A program made the translations under genes and the position numbers. Positions 25,638-37,350 of a DNA stretch of 57,482 bases are shown piece after piece. Below the pieces are notes generated by a model that saw only the letters and a program-made list of their open reading frames with translations, had not been told where the DNA came from and did no database searches. The stretch lies in contig JAJPII010000045.1 of the NCBI GenBank assembly GCA_021324825.1, forward strand, positions 1 to 57,482, given 5' to 3'. Numbering within the stretch: the stretch's first letter is position 1; each line of letters opens with the position of its first letter. This DNA is from Spartobacteria bacterium. Lineage in GTDB: Bacteria; Verrucomicrobiota; Verrucomicrobiia; Chthoniobacterales; Chthoniobacteraceae.

Positions 25638-26363
25638 TTACTTCTTCGGCTCCGCCTTCCCGCCGGGAAGCGCCGCGTCCGCCGGGACTTTGAGCAGGTC
25701 GGCCTCCGACCACGAATCGGTCTTCGCGGCGAATTGCTTGCGCGCGGCGGCGATCTGCTCGGGCGTTATCTCGCCGCCCGTGTTCCCCCACGCCTGCCGG
25801 ACGTAGGTGAGCACGCAGGCGATCTTCTGGTCGCTCAATTTATCCCACGCGGGCATGACCGCCGCGCCGAAGGTCGCGCCCTCCACCTTTATGGGGCCTT
25901 GCACGCCCTTCAGGAGGATCATCCCCAGGCGTTCCGACCCGCCGTTGACGTACTCGGACTTCGCCAGCGGCGGATACTGCCCGGCGATGCCGAGGCCCGA
26001 ATCCTGGTGGCATGTCTGGCAATTCAGTTTGAAGACATTCTGGCCGATCATCACGGGCGTCAGTTCGACAGCCGTGTTCTGGCTCACCTGCGACCCCGAA
26101 CCGCCCGGAAGCGGGCGCGTGTACCAGTCGAAGACATTGGCGTCGAACCCGCCGTTATACATGCCCAGGTAGAAACCCGCGCAGGCCATCGCCAGGAAAC
26201 AGACGCTCATCAGCCATACGGGCGCGGGCGTGGTGGCCTCGCCGGGGTCGCTCTTCTCGCGCCGGATCGCGGCGTGGACTTGCGCCACGTCGTGGGTCTC
26301 CACGTAGTCGATCTCATCCGTCAACGGGGAGGGGACTTGCCGGGGTTCGCGCGGGGCGCTCAT
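25638..26363 (-). CDS. Membrane-anchored monoheme cytochrome c
   Basis: A 241-aa protein with a soluble N-terminus, one transmembrane helix (about residues 48-68) and a class I cytochrome c domain: CQTCH near residue 115 and the Met ligand in AAVMPAWDKLSDQ. The start overlaps the CcoO-like gene by 4 bases. It resembles CcoP-type subunits in position but has one heme only. It probably passes electrons between Alternative Complex III and the aa3 oxidase; that role is inferred from its place in the array. Confidence 0.82.
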   Translation of the reverse strand: MSAPREPRQVPSPLTDEIDYVETHDVAQVHAAIRREKSDPGEATTPAPVWLMSVCFLAMACAGFYLGMYNGGFDANVFDWYTRPLPGGSGSQVSQNTAVELTPVMIGQNVFKLNCQTCHQDSGLGIAGQYPPLAKSEYVNGGSERLGMILLKGVQGPIKVEGATFGAAVMPAWDKLSDQKIACVLTYVRQAWGNTGGEITPEQIAAARKQFAAKTDSWSEADLLKVPADAALPGGKAEPKK

Positions 26364-26989
26364 TTCTTCTTCGCCTCCTGCGGGACTTCTTTCAGGGCGT
26401 GGTTGCGATCCAGGGAAAGAAGGTAGCCGACCAGCGCCTTCGCCTCGCCCGTGGGCACGATCTCGTAACCGGGTTCCGGCGCGTCCGGTCCCGCCAGGTC
26501 CAGCGCGTCCACGGAGCGCTGCCCGGAAATCTTGCGCTTGGTGAAAAGATACCGGTACGACGGCATGGTCGATCCCGGCACGGCGCCGCGAGGATCGTAA
26601 AGCTCCCGGTAGAAAGACTCCGGTTTCGTGGTGCGCGCGCCGGCGTTCGCCAGGTCGGGCCCCTTGCGCATCGAGCCGAGGAAGATCGGGTCGTCATAGA
26701 TGTAGTCGCGCGCCACGGTGCGGCGCCCGCCCCAGCCGCGCTCGATGTCCGAGCCGTCGAACTTGCCGCGCACCTGCTGGCTGTGGCAGTAGAAACACCC
26801 CTCGCTGGCGTACACCCGCCGCCCCTGGTCGGTGACGCCGCCCACGTTGATGGGGTAGATGTCCCCCATTTCTTCATCCACCTGCGGCTGGAGACCGCCA
26901 AGCTGGAATTGGGGAATCATGACCGCGCCCGCCCACCCAAGGGCGAACGTCGCGAAGATGCCGGTGAATATCGCGGGAAATGTCTTCAA
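26360..26989 (-). CDS. CcoO/FixO-like monoheme cytochrome c
   Basis: A 209-aa protein with one N-terminal helix (about residues 5-26) and the FixO look: GRRVYASEGCFYCHSQQVR (heme site), then RKGPDLANAGAR and the Met ligand in STMPSYRYLF. In cbb3 oxidases this subunit feeds electrons to CcoN. It overlaps the CcoN-like gene by 4 bases. Because the CcoN-like partner has lost its active-site ligands, this cytochrome cannot serve oxygen reduction there and more likely relays electrons elsewhere. The heme site itself looks intact. Confidence 0.85.
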   Translation of the reverse strand: MKTFPAIFTGIFATFALGWAGAVMIPQFQLGGLQPQVDEEMGDIYPINVGGVTDQGRRVYASEGCFYCHSQQVRGKFDGSDIERGWGGRRTVARDYIYDDPIFLGSMRKGPDLANAGARTTKPESFYRELYDPRGAVPGSTMPSYRYLFTKRKISGQRSVDALDLAGPDAPEPGYEIVPTGEAKALVGYLLSLDRNHALKEVPQEAKKK

Positions 26990-28470
26990 TGCGGCTCCCC
27001 TTCCATCGGCGCGAACAGGGTGGGCTGCCCCGCCGGCTTGCCGAAACGCAGGATCATCAACAGGAAATTGATGGTGAAAAAGGCGTGCCCTATGATGAGC
27101 ACGATCCAGGCGACCGTCTGGCCGCGCATGTACGGCTGGCCCATCTCGATGACGGACTCGAACGGCTGCCCCGTGTTATCCATGGCCGAGCCGTGCGCCA
27201 GCCCGCCGAAAAGCATCATGCAGATCAGCAGCCCGATGCCGTAGGCCGAAGCCCAGAAGTGCAGCCGGATCATCGTGGCCGAGAGCCATTCGCAGCCGAC
27301 CAGGCGCGGCGCGATGTAATAGATCGCGCCAAACATCGCCATGGAAAAGAACGCGTACACGCCCAGGTGCAATTCCCCCGCCCCGAACTCCGTGAAGTGC
27401 GTCAGCCGGTCGACGGAGCGGAACGAACCGATCATATTGACCAGCCCCGTGACGATGAAGGCGACCGCGCCGTAAAAGGTGAAGCGGATCGTCGGGCTGT
27501 GGTAGATCATGTTATAGGAGCCGCGCATCGTCATCGCGAAATTGACGAAGACCGTCGCGAGCGTCACGACCGACATGATGGAAGCGGCGATGCCCATCGT
27601 CGGCATCCAGACTGGCACGGGGCTGCCCGCGAGATGCGCGCCGCCGAGCCACGGATAGAAGAGCGCGAAGGACCAGAACCCGATGCTCGCCAGGTAATAG
27701 GAAGCGACCGGGCGGCCCGTGACCTTCGGGATGAAGTAATAGACCGAGGCCAGGCCGATGGCTCCCATCCAGAGGCCGATGAAGTTCGCGCCGAACCACG
27801 CCACGACGATGGACTGCATGACCCCGCGCACGTGGAGGACGGTGAGCATGAGATTCGCCGCGCCGTAAAGCCAGGGGAACCAGAAGAGCGCGCCGACGAG
27901 ATACCAGAGGGAAACGTAGACCGGCCCGGGCCTGCGGTTTTCAAAGACCGCGACGCCCCAGATGGCGATGAGCGAATAGGCGATGAACAGAATGGCGCTC
28001 GCAGAGGAAGGGAACTCCAGGAGCGCGTGCCCGCTGTTGACGCCGAGAAGGATGTTCACCACGCCCACCGTGACGCCGATATTCCAAAAGATGCCGCCGA
28101 AGACGAGCAGCGCGGGCTTGCGAAGAGAGACGCGGCAGAGGCGCACCATGAGCCAGATCAACGTCCCCATGCCCGCGGGGCAGGCCCAGCCGTACGTGAG
28201 GGTGTCGATATACGCGGGCCAGATGCGGCCATACGTCAGGAAGCTCCATCCGCCCAGAAACTCGGGGCTGTGCATCTTCATCGAGGAGATGAACCCGAAG
28301 ACGGTGGCCGCCAAAAGCCACGTGATGGCGGTCGTGTAAAAGAAAAGGACGGGGCCGCTGGCGGAGGCGTCGATCAACGCGCGATCCACCTGGTCGAGCT
28401 CGGCCACCGAGATCGGAGCGGAGCCGGGCTGGGGAAGGACGGGCTTTGTGGGAGTCACGGTGACGCTCAT
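26986..28470 (-). CDS. Degenerate cbb3-oxidase subunit I-like (CcoN-like) membrane protein
   Basis: A 494-aa, twelve-helix protein that aligns along its length with CcoN, the catalytic subunit of cbb3 oxidases. Compared with Pseudomonas stutzeri CcoN as I recall it, key His ligands are gone: low-spin heme His60 is Tyr87 (GRIWPAYID), CuB His207 is Ala228 (WFGANF), CuB His257 is Ala278 (GGAHL; His279 kept), and heme b3 His347 is Glu366 (GAGELHLG; His368 kept). The active-site Tyr is kept. It should be unable to reduce oxygen. The start at 28470 overlaps the repeat-protein stop (ATGA). Conserved fold and operon position suggest a structural or quinone/electron-bridging role. Confidence 0.85.
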   Translation of the reverse strand: MSVTVTPTKPVLPQPGSAPISVAELDQVDRALIDASASGPVLFFYTTAITWLLAATVFGFISSMKMHSPEFLGGWSFLTYGRIWPAYIDTLTYGWACPAGMGTLIWLMVRLCRVSLRKPALLVFGGIFWNIGVTVGVVNILLGVNSGHALLEFPSSASAILFIAYSLIAIWGVAVFENRRPGPVYVSLWYLVGALFWFPWLYGAANLMLTVLHVRGVMQSIVVAWFGANFIGLWMGAIGLASVYYFIPKVTGRPVASYYLASIGFWSFALFYPWLGGAHLAGSPVPVWMPTMGIAASIMSVVTLATVFVNFAMTMRGSYNMIYHSPTIRFTFYGAVAFIVTGLVNMIGSFRSVDRLTHFTEFGAGELHLGVYAFFSMAMFGAIYYIAPRLVGCEWLSATMIRLHFWASAYGIGLLICMMLFGGLAHGSAMDNTGQPFESVIEMGQPYMRGQTVAWIVLIIGHAFFTINFLLMILRFGKPAGQPTLFAPMEGEPH

Positions 28471-29144
28471 TGTTTTGAAGCGGGTGGGGATTGCCAATTC
28501 CAGAGCGGCGCGCGGCTGGGCGCGGGCTTCGCCATGGGCATGGGAGTCGCGATGACGACGGGAGGCGGAACGGGCGTCGGCAGCGGCCGCGGCCTGGGGG
28601 TCGCGGCAGGCATGGGCGCGGGCGTTGCGGCAGCGGGTGTGGCTGCGGGTGTGGCAACGGGTGTGGCAACGGGTGTGGCAACGGGTTTTGCGCCGGGTTT
28701 TGCGCCGGGTTTTGCGCCGGGTTTTGCGCCGGGTTTTGCGCCGGGTTTGGCCGCGGGAGCCGCGGCGGACGGCGCGGGCGCCGGGGCCGCGAGGTCCTGC
28801 AAACCGGCGGGATACGGATTTTCCACCTTCACGCCCGAGGCGTGCGGCGCCTTGCCCTTCAGGTCGGCCAGGACGAGTTCCATCGCGCGTTCGATGGGGA
28901 TTTGCACGGTCCCCTTGTCTTTGTTGATCCAGCGGTAACTATTCAGCTTGGCGTCGTCCTCCGCGCGCAATGCCGCCAGTTTCTGCACTCGCGCGTCCGC
29001 GCGGATTTGCTCGGCATCCTTCTCCGGGATGCTCGCCTTGTAGACGATGATGACCAGCGCCGCGAACGCGCAGAAAAGGAAGGCGCCGCCAAAAAAGGCC
29101 CGCCAGAAGTGCGTTACCCGCCTATGGATCGGAACGAGCGCCAT
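28467..29144 (-). CDS. Membrane-anchored Pro/Ala/Lys-repeat protein
   Basis: A 225-aa protein. One N-terminal helix (about residues 15-35) is followed by a soluble domain (40-115, with YRWINKDKGTVQIPIERAME) that resembles a small domain often coded in respiratory clusters of this phylum; I cannot name it securely. The rest (118-225) is low-complexity, with five Lys-Pro-Gly-Ala units, then Pro-Val-Ala-Thr units, and Pro-rich sequence. Such a tail could span the periplasm or tether partner proteins. It lies between actF (5 bases away) and the CcoN-like gene (4-base overlap), so it is part of the array. Confidence 0.75.
   Translation of the reverse strand: MALVPIHRRVTHFWRAFFGGAFLFCAFAALVIIVYKASIPEKDAEQIRADARVQKLAALRAEDDAKLNSYRWINKDKGTVQIPIERAMELVLADLKGKAPHASGVKVENPYPAGLQDLAAPAPAPSAAAPAAKPGAKPGAKPGAKPGAKPGAKPVATPVATPVATPAATPAAATPAPMPAATPRPRPLPTPVPPPVVIATPMPMAKPAPSRAPLWNWQSPPASKQ
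28655..28743. repeat. 12-base tandem repeats inside the Pro/Ala/Lys-repeat gene
   Basis: Two adjacent 12-base arrays: about three near-identical units containing GTGTGGCAACGG (from about 28655) and five identical units GGTTTTGCGCCG at 28684-28743. On the coding strand they give Pro-Val-Ala-Thr and Lys-Pro-Gly-Ala repeats. The identical bases, not just the amino acids, suggest recent slippage-type expansion. Confidence 0.85.
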
Positions 29145-29149
29145 ATATA

Positions 29150-30340
29150 TCAGTTGGTCAGTTCGAGCGATTCCTTCAAGCGCGGGTCGCGCAAAGGGAT
29201 GAGGTTGTATTTGCCGAGGCCCTTGAGGAAAAGGAGGCCGAGCACGGAGCCGATGGCCGCCAGCGTGCAAAGGTCGAGGATATGAGGCCGGAACCCGCGC
29301 TGGTGGAGCATCGGCATGACGATGATGTACATATCGACCGCCTGCATGAATACGATCCACCCGGCGACCATGCAGAGGTGCTTCGGGTTCTTTTTCAGGC
29401 CCTGGAGCAGCAGTAACGGGAACGGAATAAAGAACCTGCCGCAGACGAGGAAGATGCTCAGCGCATTCCACGAGGCGACGTTCCGGCGGAGAAAGTAGGA
29501 GGTCTCTTCCGGCATGTCCGCGTACCAGATGAGCATGTACTGGCTGAAGCCGATGTAAGCCCAGAATACGCAGAAGGCGAGCATCAGCTTGCCCATGATG
29601 TGGTAGTGCTCCATCGTCACGCAACTGAGGTAGCCCTTCCTTCGCAGCCCCGTTACGAGCAGGACGAGGAGCGACATGGAACTGCCCGCCGCGCCGGCGA
29701 AGATGTAGACGCCCCACATGGTGGAGAACCAGTGGTAATCCAGCCCCATGAGCCAGTCGAACGCCCCGAACGTGAGCGACAGCGCGAAGAGCGGGATGCC
29801 TGCGACTGCGATCTTCCGCATGTAAACGGAGTTCCATGTGTTGCCGTCGCCGTCCTGGCGGGTGGAGAGCCTCTTCAACACCAGCGCCACGCCGCTGAGG
29901 ATGAAGAAATAGAGAAGGGTGCGGACGATGAAGAAGGTGTGGTTGAGGTAGCCGCGCTTGGCGTCCAGGAGCGGGTCTTCGCCGGGGGCGAGATTCCACC
30001 AATGGAAGAGGAACGGCGCATAAATCAGGACGGGTATGATGCCGAGGAAACAGACGGGGATGAGCGACGCCACGTTCTCCAGCACGCGCCGGACGAGCAC
30101 GGACCAGGCGGCGTCGGTGGCGTGGTGAACGAGAATCCAGAAGAGGCACCCCGCGCACAGGGTGAAGAAGTAGATGAAGGCGAAGAGCCACGAGAAGGCG
30201 AGCTGCCGCCCGTCCATCATCGCGCCGATGACGCAGCCGACGATGCCCGCCACGCCCGTCGCGGCAAGGATGAGGTACGGAATCCCGGCGTGCTTCGAAT
30301 CAAAAACCTCGGGTTGCATGTTTGGAACGGGGGCGCTCAT
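29150..30340 (-). CDS. actF: Alternative Complex III subunit ActF
   Basis: A 396-aa integral membrane protein with about ten helices, the second and smaller NrfD/PsrC-like quinol-oxidizing subunit homologue of Alternative Complex III. Recognizable segments are LFWILVHHATDAAWSVLVRR, SLTFGAFDWLMGLDYHWFST and FWAYIGFSQYMLIWYADMP, all typical of ActF. It overlaps the actE stop by 4 bases and is followed by the repeat protein. In known complexes ActF pairs with ActC to form the membrane arm. Confidence 0.93.
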   Translation of the reverse strand: MSAPVPNMQPEVFDSKHAGIPYLILAATGVAGIVGCVIGAMMDGRQLAFSWLFAFIYFFTLCAGCLFWILVHHATDAAWSVLVRRVLENVASLIPVCFLGIIPVLIYAPFLFHWWNLAPGEDPLLDAKRGYLNHTFFIVRTLLYFFILSGVALVLKRLSTRQDGDGNTWNSVYMRKIAVAGIPLFALSLTFGAFDWLMGLDYHWFSTMWGVYIFAGAAGSSMSLLVLLVTGLRRKGYLSCVTMEHYHIMGKLMLAFCVFWAYIGFSQYMLIWYADMPEETSYFLRRNVASWNALSIFLVCGRFFIPFPLLLLQGLKKNPKHLCMVAGWIVFMQAVDMYIIVMPMLHQRGFRPHILDLCTLAAIGSVLGLLFLKGLGKYNLIPLRDPRLKESLELTN

Positions 30341-31017
30341 TTTTTTACCTCCAATTCCAGGCCTTTCGGCACGTCGCCGAGCGTCGCGTGCTGGCTGCGC
30401 TCGAGCGCCCGGATGTACGCGATGATCGCCCAGCGGTCCTCGACCGCGATGTTCGCGCCATAAGCGCCCATTTTGTTCTTGCCGAGCGTGATGGTGTTGA
30501 AAATCTGGCCGTCGGGCATCTGGCGGAGCCGGTCATCCTGGAAGCTGGCGACGCCCACGAGGTTGTATTGCGTCACGATGCCGTTGGCGGCGCCCGTCCT
30601 GCCGTGGCAGACGGCGCAGTTGATGTCGAACCGCTGCCGCCCGCGTTCGAGCAGCGCGGCGTCCACCGGCACGGGCACGCCGTCTCCGTACGCGTCGCCG
30701 AAGCGCCCGGTGCTGTAGTAGTCGGTCGCGCCCGAGAAGCCGTTGGAGCGGTCCACGTCCTGGCTGTTGCTCGCGCCGTTGTAGTAATAGTAGCCCTTCA
30801 CGTTGTAACCGACCGGCACCGTCCCGGCGACGGGCTGGCGCGCCGCGCGGCTGTCGGCGAAGAAGTCGCTCGTGTGCTGCGGCTGGTATTTCGGCTGGCG
30901 CACCATGTCGGGGAAAATTTCCAGCGGGGGTTGCGTGAACGTCTTTCCCTGCCAGCCGGCGACCGCGAAAATCCCGATGATCGCCAGCAGGGTCGATATG
31001 AAAAAGTATTTCAGCAT
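30337..31017 (-). CDS. actE: Alternative Complex III monoheme cytochrome ActE
   Basis: A 226-aa protein with an N-terminal membrane or lipid anchor region (about 5-22) and one class I cytochrome c domain: CAVCHGRTG near residue 136 and the Met ligand in KNKMGAYGANI. In ACIII, ActE is the monoheme subunit that hands electrons to the terminal acceptor. A Tyr-rich insertion (GYYYYNG, DYYSTG) lies before the heme domain. It overlaps actF by 4 bases and starts just after actD. Confidence 0.92.
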   Translation of the reverse strand: MLKYFFISTLLAIIGIFAVAGWQGKTFTQPPLEIFPDMVRQPKYQPQHTSDFFADSRAARQPVAGTVPVGYNVKGYYYYNGASNSQDVDRSNGFSGATDYYSTGRFGDAYGDGVPVPVDAALLERGRQRFDINCAVCHGRTGAANGIVTQYNLVGVASFQDDRLRQMPDGQIFNTITLGKNKMGAYGANIAVEDRWAIIAYIRALERSQHATLGDVPKGLELEVKK

Positions 31018-31018
31018 G

Positions 31019-31564
31019 TCAGTCGTGAACCAGGGTGACGTGCATCCCGCCGATCTCCTCGAGGAATTGCCGGGTCGAGGCTTCCGAAAACTTCGGGTCC
31101 CGCGCCTCGATCACCAGGAAAAAGCCGTCGTCGGTGACGCGGGTGAAGCGCTCCCAGTTGAAGAGCGGGTGATACCATTTCGGCAACTGGTTGAATACAA
31201 GAAGCGCGCCGACGGCCGAGAACGCGGAAAAGAGGATCGTCAGTTCGAAGAAGATGGGGAAGAACGCGGGGACGGTGGCCCATGTGACCGGTTTGCCGTG
31301 GACGACGACGGGGTATTCGATGAGCGAAGGATACCCTTCCAGCACCACGGCGGTGAAGAGGCCCGTGAGGCCGCCCAGCAACACCACCGCGCTGAGCCAC
31401 GATTTTCCAAGGCCCATCGCCTGGTCCATGCCGTGGATCGGGAAGGGCGAATGGACATCCCAGCGCTTGAACCCTTTGTCGCGCGTCTTCTCCGCGGCGT
31501 GGAAGAGGGCCGCCGCCGTCGGGAACTCCGCGCCTAAACCATGTATTTTGCGATACTCGGGCAT
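31019..31564 (-). CDS. actD: Alternative Complex III subunit ActD (DUF3341)
   Basis: A 181-aa protein with two central transmembrane helices (about residues 55-80 and 95-120) and soluble ends. The N-terminal AEFPTAAALFHAAEKTRDKGFKRWDVHSPFPIHGMD-type segment and the WYHPLFNWERFTRVTDDGFFL region are DUF3341/ActD hallmarks. The ATG at 31564 is preferred to the Lys/Arg-rich upstream start at 31597. It lies 7 bases after actC and 1 base before actE. It is a structural subunit without cofactors. Confidence 0.92.
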   Translation of the reverse strand: MPEYRKIHGLGAEFPTAAALFHAAEKTRDKGFKRWDVHSPFPIHGMDQAMGLGKSWLSAVVLLGGLTGLFTAVVLEGYPSLIEYPVVVHGKPVTWATVPAFFPIFFELTILFSAFSAVGALLVFNQLPKWYHPLFNWERFTRVTDDGFFLVIEARDPKFSEASTRQFLEEIGGMHVTLVHD

Positions 31565-31571
31565 CGTTCTT

Positions 31572-32984
31572 TTAGTGGTGGGTTTCCTCTTGCGCACCGG
31601 GCGGGTGGTGATGGGGGTCCGCGAAGGGGGAGACGATCTTGACCTCCGACATGGCGATCATCGGGAGATACCGCATGAAGATGAGGAAGAGCGAAAGGAA
31701 GATGCCGAACGTGCCGACGAACGTCCAGATCTCGACCCAGGTCGGATGATAAACGTGCCACGCGGAGGGGAGAAAATCCTGGGCGAGCGAGGTGACGATG
31801 ATGACGAAGCGCTCGAACCACATGCCGGCGTTGACGCACATGCAGACGAAATAAACGATGAAGACGTTGTGCCGGCAGTATTTGAACCAGAATATCTGCG
31901 GGGAGAGGACGTTGCAGGAGATCATCGTCCAGTAATAGAGTTTGTAGGGGCCGAAGGCGCGGTTGAGGAACGCCGCTTTCTCGAAAGCGTTGCCGCCGTA
32001 CCAGGCGATGAAAAACTCCATGCTGTAGGCGTAGCCGACGATCGACCCCGTAAGCAGGATGATCTTGCACATCTTGTCGACGTGCTGCGGGGTGATGACG
32101 TCATGCAGCTTATAAATGGCGCGCGCCGGCAGGAGGATGGTGAGCACCATGGCGAACCCGCCGAAAATGGCGCCCGCGACGAAGTAGGGCGGGAAGATCG
32201 TCGTATGCCAGCCGGGGACGACGGAGGTGGCGAAGTCGAAGGAGACGACGCTGTGCACCGAGAGGACGAGCGGGGTCGAAAGCCCGGCCAGGAGCAGGTA
32301 AGCCATCTCGTAATGCCGCCATTGGCGGTTCGAGCCGCGCCAGCCGAGCGCGAAGAGGCCGTAGAAAAACTTCCTGACCCGCGAGGTCGCCCGGTCGCGA
32401 AGGGTGGCCAGGTCGGGCACCAGGCCCGTGTACCAGAAAAGCACCGAGACGGTGAAGTAGGTCGAGACCGCGAACACGTCCCACAAAAGCGGGCTGCGAA
32501 AGTTCGGCCAGATGCCGTATTGATTCGGCACGGGGGCGAGGAACCAGGCCATCCAGAAGCGCCCGACGTGGATGCCGGGGAAGATGCCCGCGCAGATGAC
32601 GGCGAAGAGGGTCATCGCCTCCGACGCGCGGTTGATGGAGGTGCGCCACCGCTGCCGGGTCAGGAAAAGAATGGCGGAGATGAGCGTCCCGGCGTGGCCG
32701 ATGCCGATCCAGAAGACGAAATTCGTGATGTCCCACGCCCAGCCGACGGGGATGTTCTCTCCCCAGACGCCGACGCCGGTGGAAATCTGGTAGCCGATGC
32801 AGAAGAGGCCGATGAGCGCGATGGGCGAAGTGACGAGAAACGCCACCCACCACCAGAAGGGCGTCCGGTCCTCGACGATGCCGGAAATGCGGTCGGTGAC
32901 CCAGCTCAGCCTTCTCTCGTTCAGGATGAGCGGGACGCGCTCTACATTCGGCCCGGGCGGCGGTTCTATAGTGGCGGCGGACAT
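31572..32984 (-). CDS. actC: Alternative Complex III subunit ActC (NrfD/PsrC-like)
   Basis: A 470-aa integral membrane protein with about ten helices; the quinol-oxidizing subunit next to ActB. Typical segments are [56 protein letters not shown] and [15 protein letters not shown]. The His and acidic residues in these helices belong to the proposed quinol site. The ATG at 32984 ([11 protein letters not shown]) is the natural start, 1 base after the actB stop. The open frame continues upstream only as actB antisense-frame sequence. Confidence 0.94.
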   Translation of the reverse strand: MSAATIEPPPGPNVERVPLILNERRLSWVTDRISGIVEDRTPFWWWVAFLVTSPIALIGLFCIGYQISTGVGVWGENIPVGWAWDITNFVFWIGIGHAGTLISAILFLTRQRWRTSINRASEAMTLFAVICAGIFPGIHVGRFWMAWFLAPVPNQYGIWPNFRSPLLWDVFAVSTYFTVSVLFWYTGLVPDLATLRDRATSRVRKFFYGLFALGWRGSNRQWRHYEMAYLLLAGLSTPLVLSVHSVVSFDFATSVVPGWHTTIFPPYFVAGAIFGGFAMVLTILLPARAIYKLHDVITPQHVDKMCKIILLTGSIVGYAYSMEFFIAWYGGNAFEKAAFLNRAFGPYKLYYWTMISCNVLSPQIFWFKYCRHNVFIVYFVCMCVNAGMWFERFVIIVTSLAQDFLPSAWHVYHPTWVEIWTFVGTFGIFLSLFLIFMRYLPMIAMSEVKIVSPFADPHHHPPGAQEETHH

Positions 32985-32985
32985 A

Positions 32986-36149
<3,164 letters not shown>

Positions 36150-36153
<4 letters not shown>

Positions 36154-36803
36154 CGATGACAGCCTGCGCAGTTCTCGGGCGGATTAACATTCCACTGCTT
36201 CTTGAGGGCAAGCCCGATGTCCTTCTGGTTTTGACCGGCGGGCGGCGTCCAATCAAGATTGAAAACCTGCGCCTCCGGCCGCAAATGCGCCTCCGGCTCG
36301 CGATGGCAGCTCAGGCACCAACTCATGCTCAAAGGCTGTTTCTCGCCGACTACGTCCATGTGATTGATCTGCCCGTGGCAGCTATAGCAACTGATGCCGC
36401 GGTTCACGTGCACCGAGTGGTTGAAATACGCGTAGTCCGGCGTTTTGTGGATTTGCACCCACTCGACCGGCTGGCCCGAAGTCCAGCTCTGCCGCACGGG
36501 AAGGAGCTTCGGGTTGTCCTTCTGCACCTGCGAATGGCAGTTCATGCACGTCTGCGTGTTGGGGACGTTCGAGTGCGCGGCCACCTCCACGAAGCTGTGG
36601 CAATACCGGCAATCCATCCCGAGCTGGGTCACGTGCAGGCTATGCGGAAACGGCACCGGCTGAATCGGCCGATACCCCACGCGCGTGTATTTCGGGGTGA
36701 AGTAATACCAGACCAGCCCCGTCAACACCCCGCCCAGGACGCACGCGCAGATGAACAGCTTGATCGGGAGAAAATTGCTCCAGCGGGGGAAAAAATTGGC
36801 CAT
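36150..36803 (-). CDS. actA: Alternative Complex III pentaheme cytochrome ActA
   Basis: A 217-aa membrane-anchored multiheme cytochrome c. One N-terminal helix (about residues 13-35) is followed by five CxxCH sites: CRYCH, CMNCH, CYSCH, CLSCH and CAGCH. Five hemes and the CHSFVEVAAHSNVPNTQTC-type segment fit ActA. First gene of the 19-kb minus-strand respiratory array, with ActB overlapping by 4 bases. No strong ribosome site is visible before the ATG. Confidence 0.95.
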
Positions 36804-37090
36804 TGAGAAATCGGTTCAACCGCAAGCCGGGCCACACTCTGGGCGACGCGGGAACAAAGGTGTCCCCGAAAACAAAAAGGGTGTCAATAGAATGCTTCGC
36901 ACTGGCACGCCCATTTTTTTGAAAACCCGCCCCGACATGCAAGAGGAAAAATTTCTTTTTCTCTTCCGCCCCGCGAATCCCCTTCCCGCAGGCGGGATCG
37001 GGTGATGTCGGCGCGCGCGCGCTGTTTTCACGCGAACGTAACGAGCTTGCCGCCTGATCGCCACAGGGCGCATCCAATTGTAGGCGGCAT
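36804..37090 (-). promoter_or_regulatory. Upstream region of the respiratory array
   Basis: No gene is evident here. Read toward actA, a perfect TTGACA lies at 36887-36882, but the position 17 bases on reads GACACC, not a -10 consensus, so a sigma-70-type promoter is only possible. An imperfect inverted repeat of about 10 bp (AAGAG/CTCTT with A5/T5 runs) lies at 36941-36965 and could be a regulator site or a hairpin. The array must start transcription in or near this region, because the gene on the other side runs away from it. Confidence 0.3.
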
Positions 37091-37276
37091 ATGATCGCCG
37101 CCAAACCGATGTCGACAACCGCGCTTCCGACGCGCCAACCCGCGTCGGCCCGGAGAAAGAGGATACTCATCAGAGCCAGCCGGAGGACGAAGTGGGGCTT
37201 GTTCGTCAAGTGGATATCCGTCGCGCTTTCCCTTCTGCTCCTTGCGCTCTCGGGCTATCTCGCCCTCCACAAATAA
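37091..37276 (+). CDS. Possible small single-helix membrane protein
   Basis: A 61-aa frame with a basic N-terminal half (many Arg and Lys) and one clear C-terminal hydrophobic helix (about residues 40-58, ISVALSLLLLALSGYLAL). No family recognized. A purine-rich AGGCGG lies about 5 bases before the ATG. It could be a real small membrane protein, but GC-rich spacers can give such frames by chance, so the call is weak. Confidence 0.3.
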   Translation: MIAAKPMSTTALPTRQPASARRKRILIRASRRTKWGLFVKWISVALSLLLLALSGYLALHK

Positions 37277-37350
37277 ATAAAATAGCTCGCATTGCGGCAC
37301 TGACGCAGGTATAACGCAACCCGATTGTAACGACGGGAATTTCCCTACTT

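Noticed and set aside
36859..36887. Sigma-70 promoter for the respiratory array
   Set aside because: TTGACA is perfect but the -10 position reads GACACC, so it is recorded only as a possibility inside the region entry, not as a promoter.
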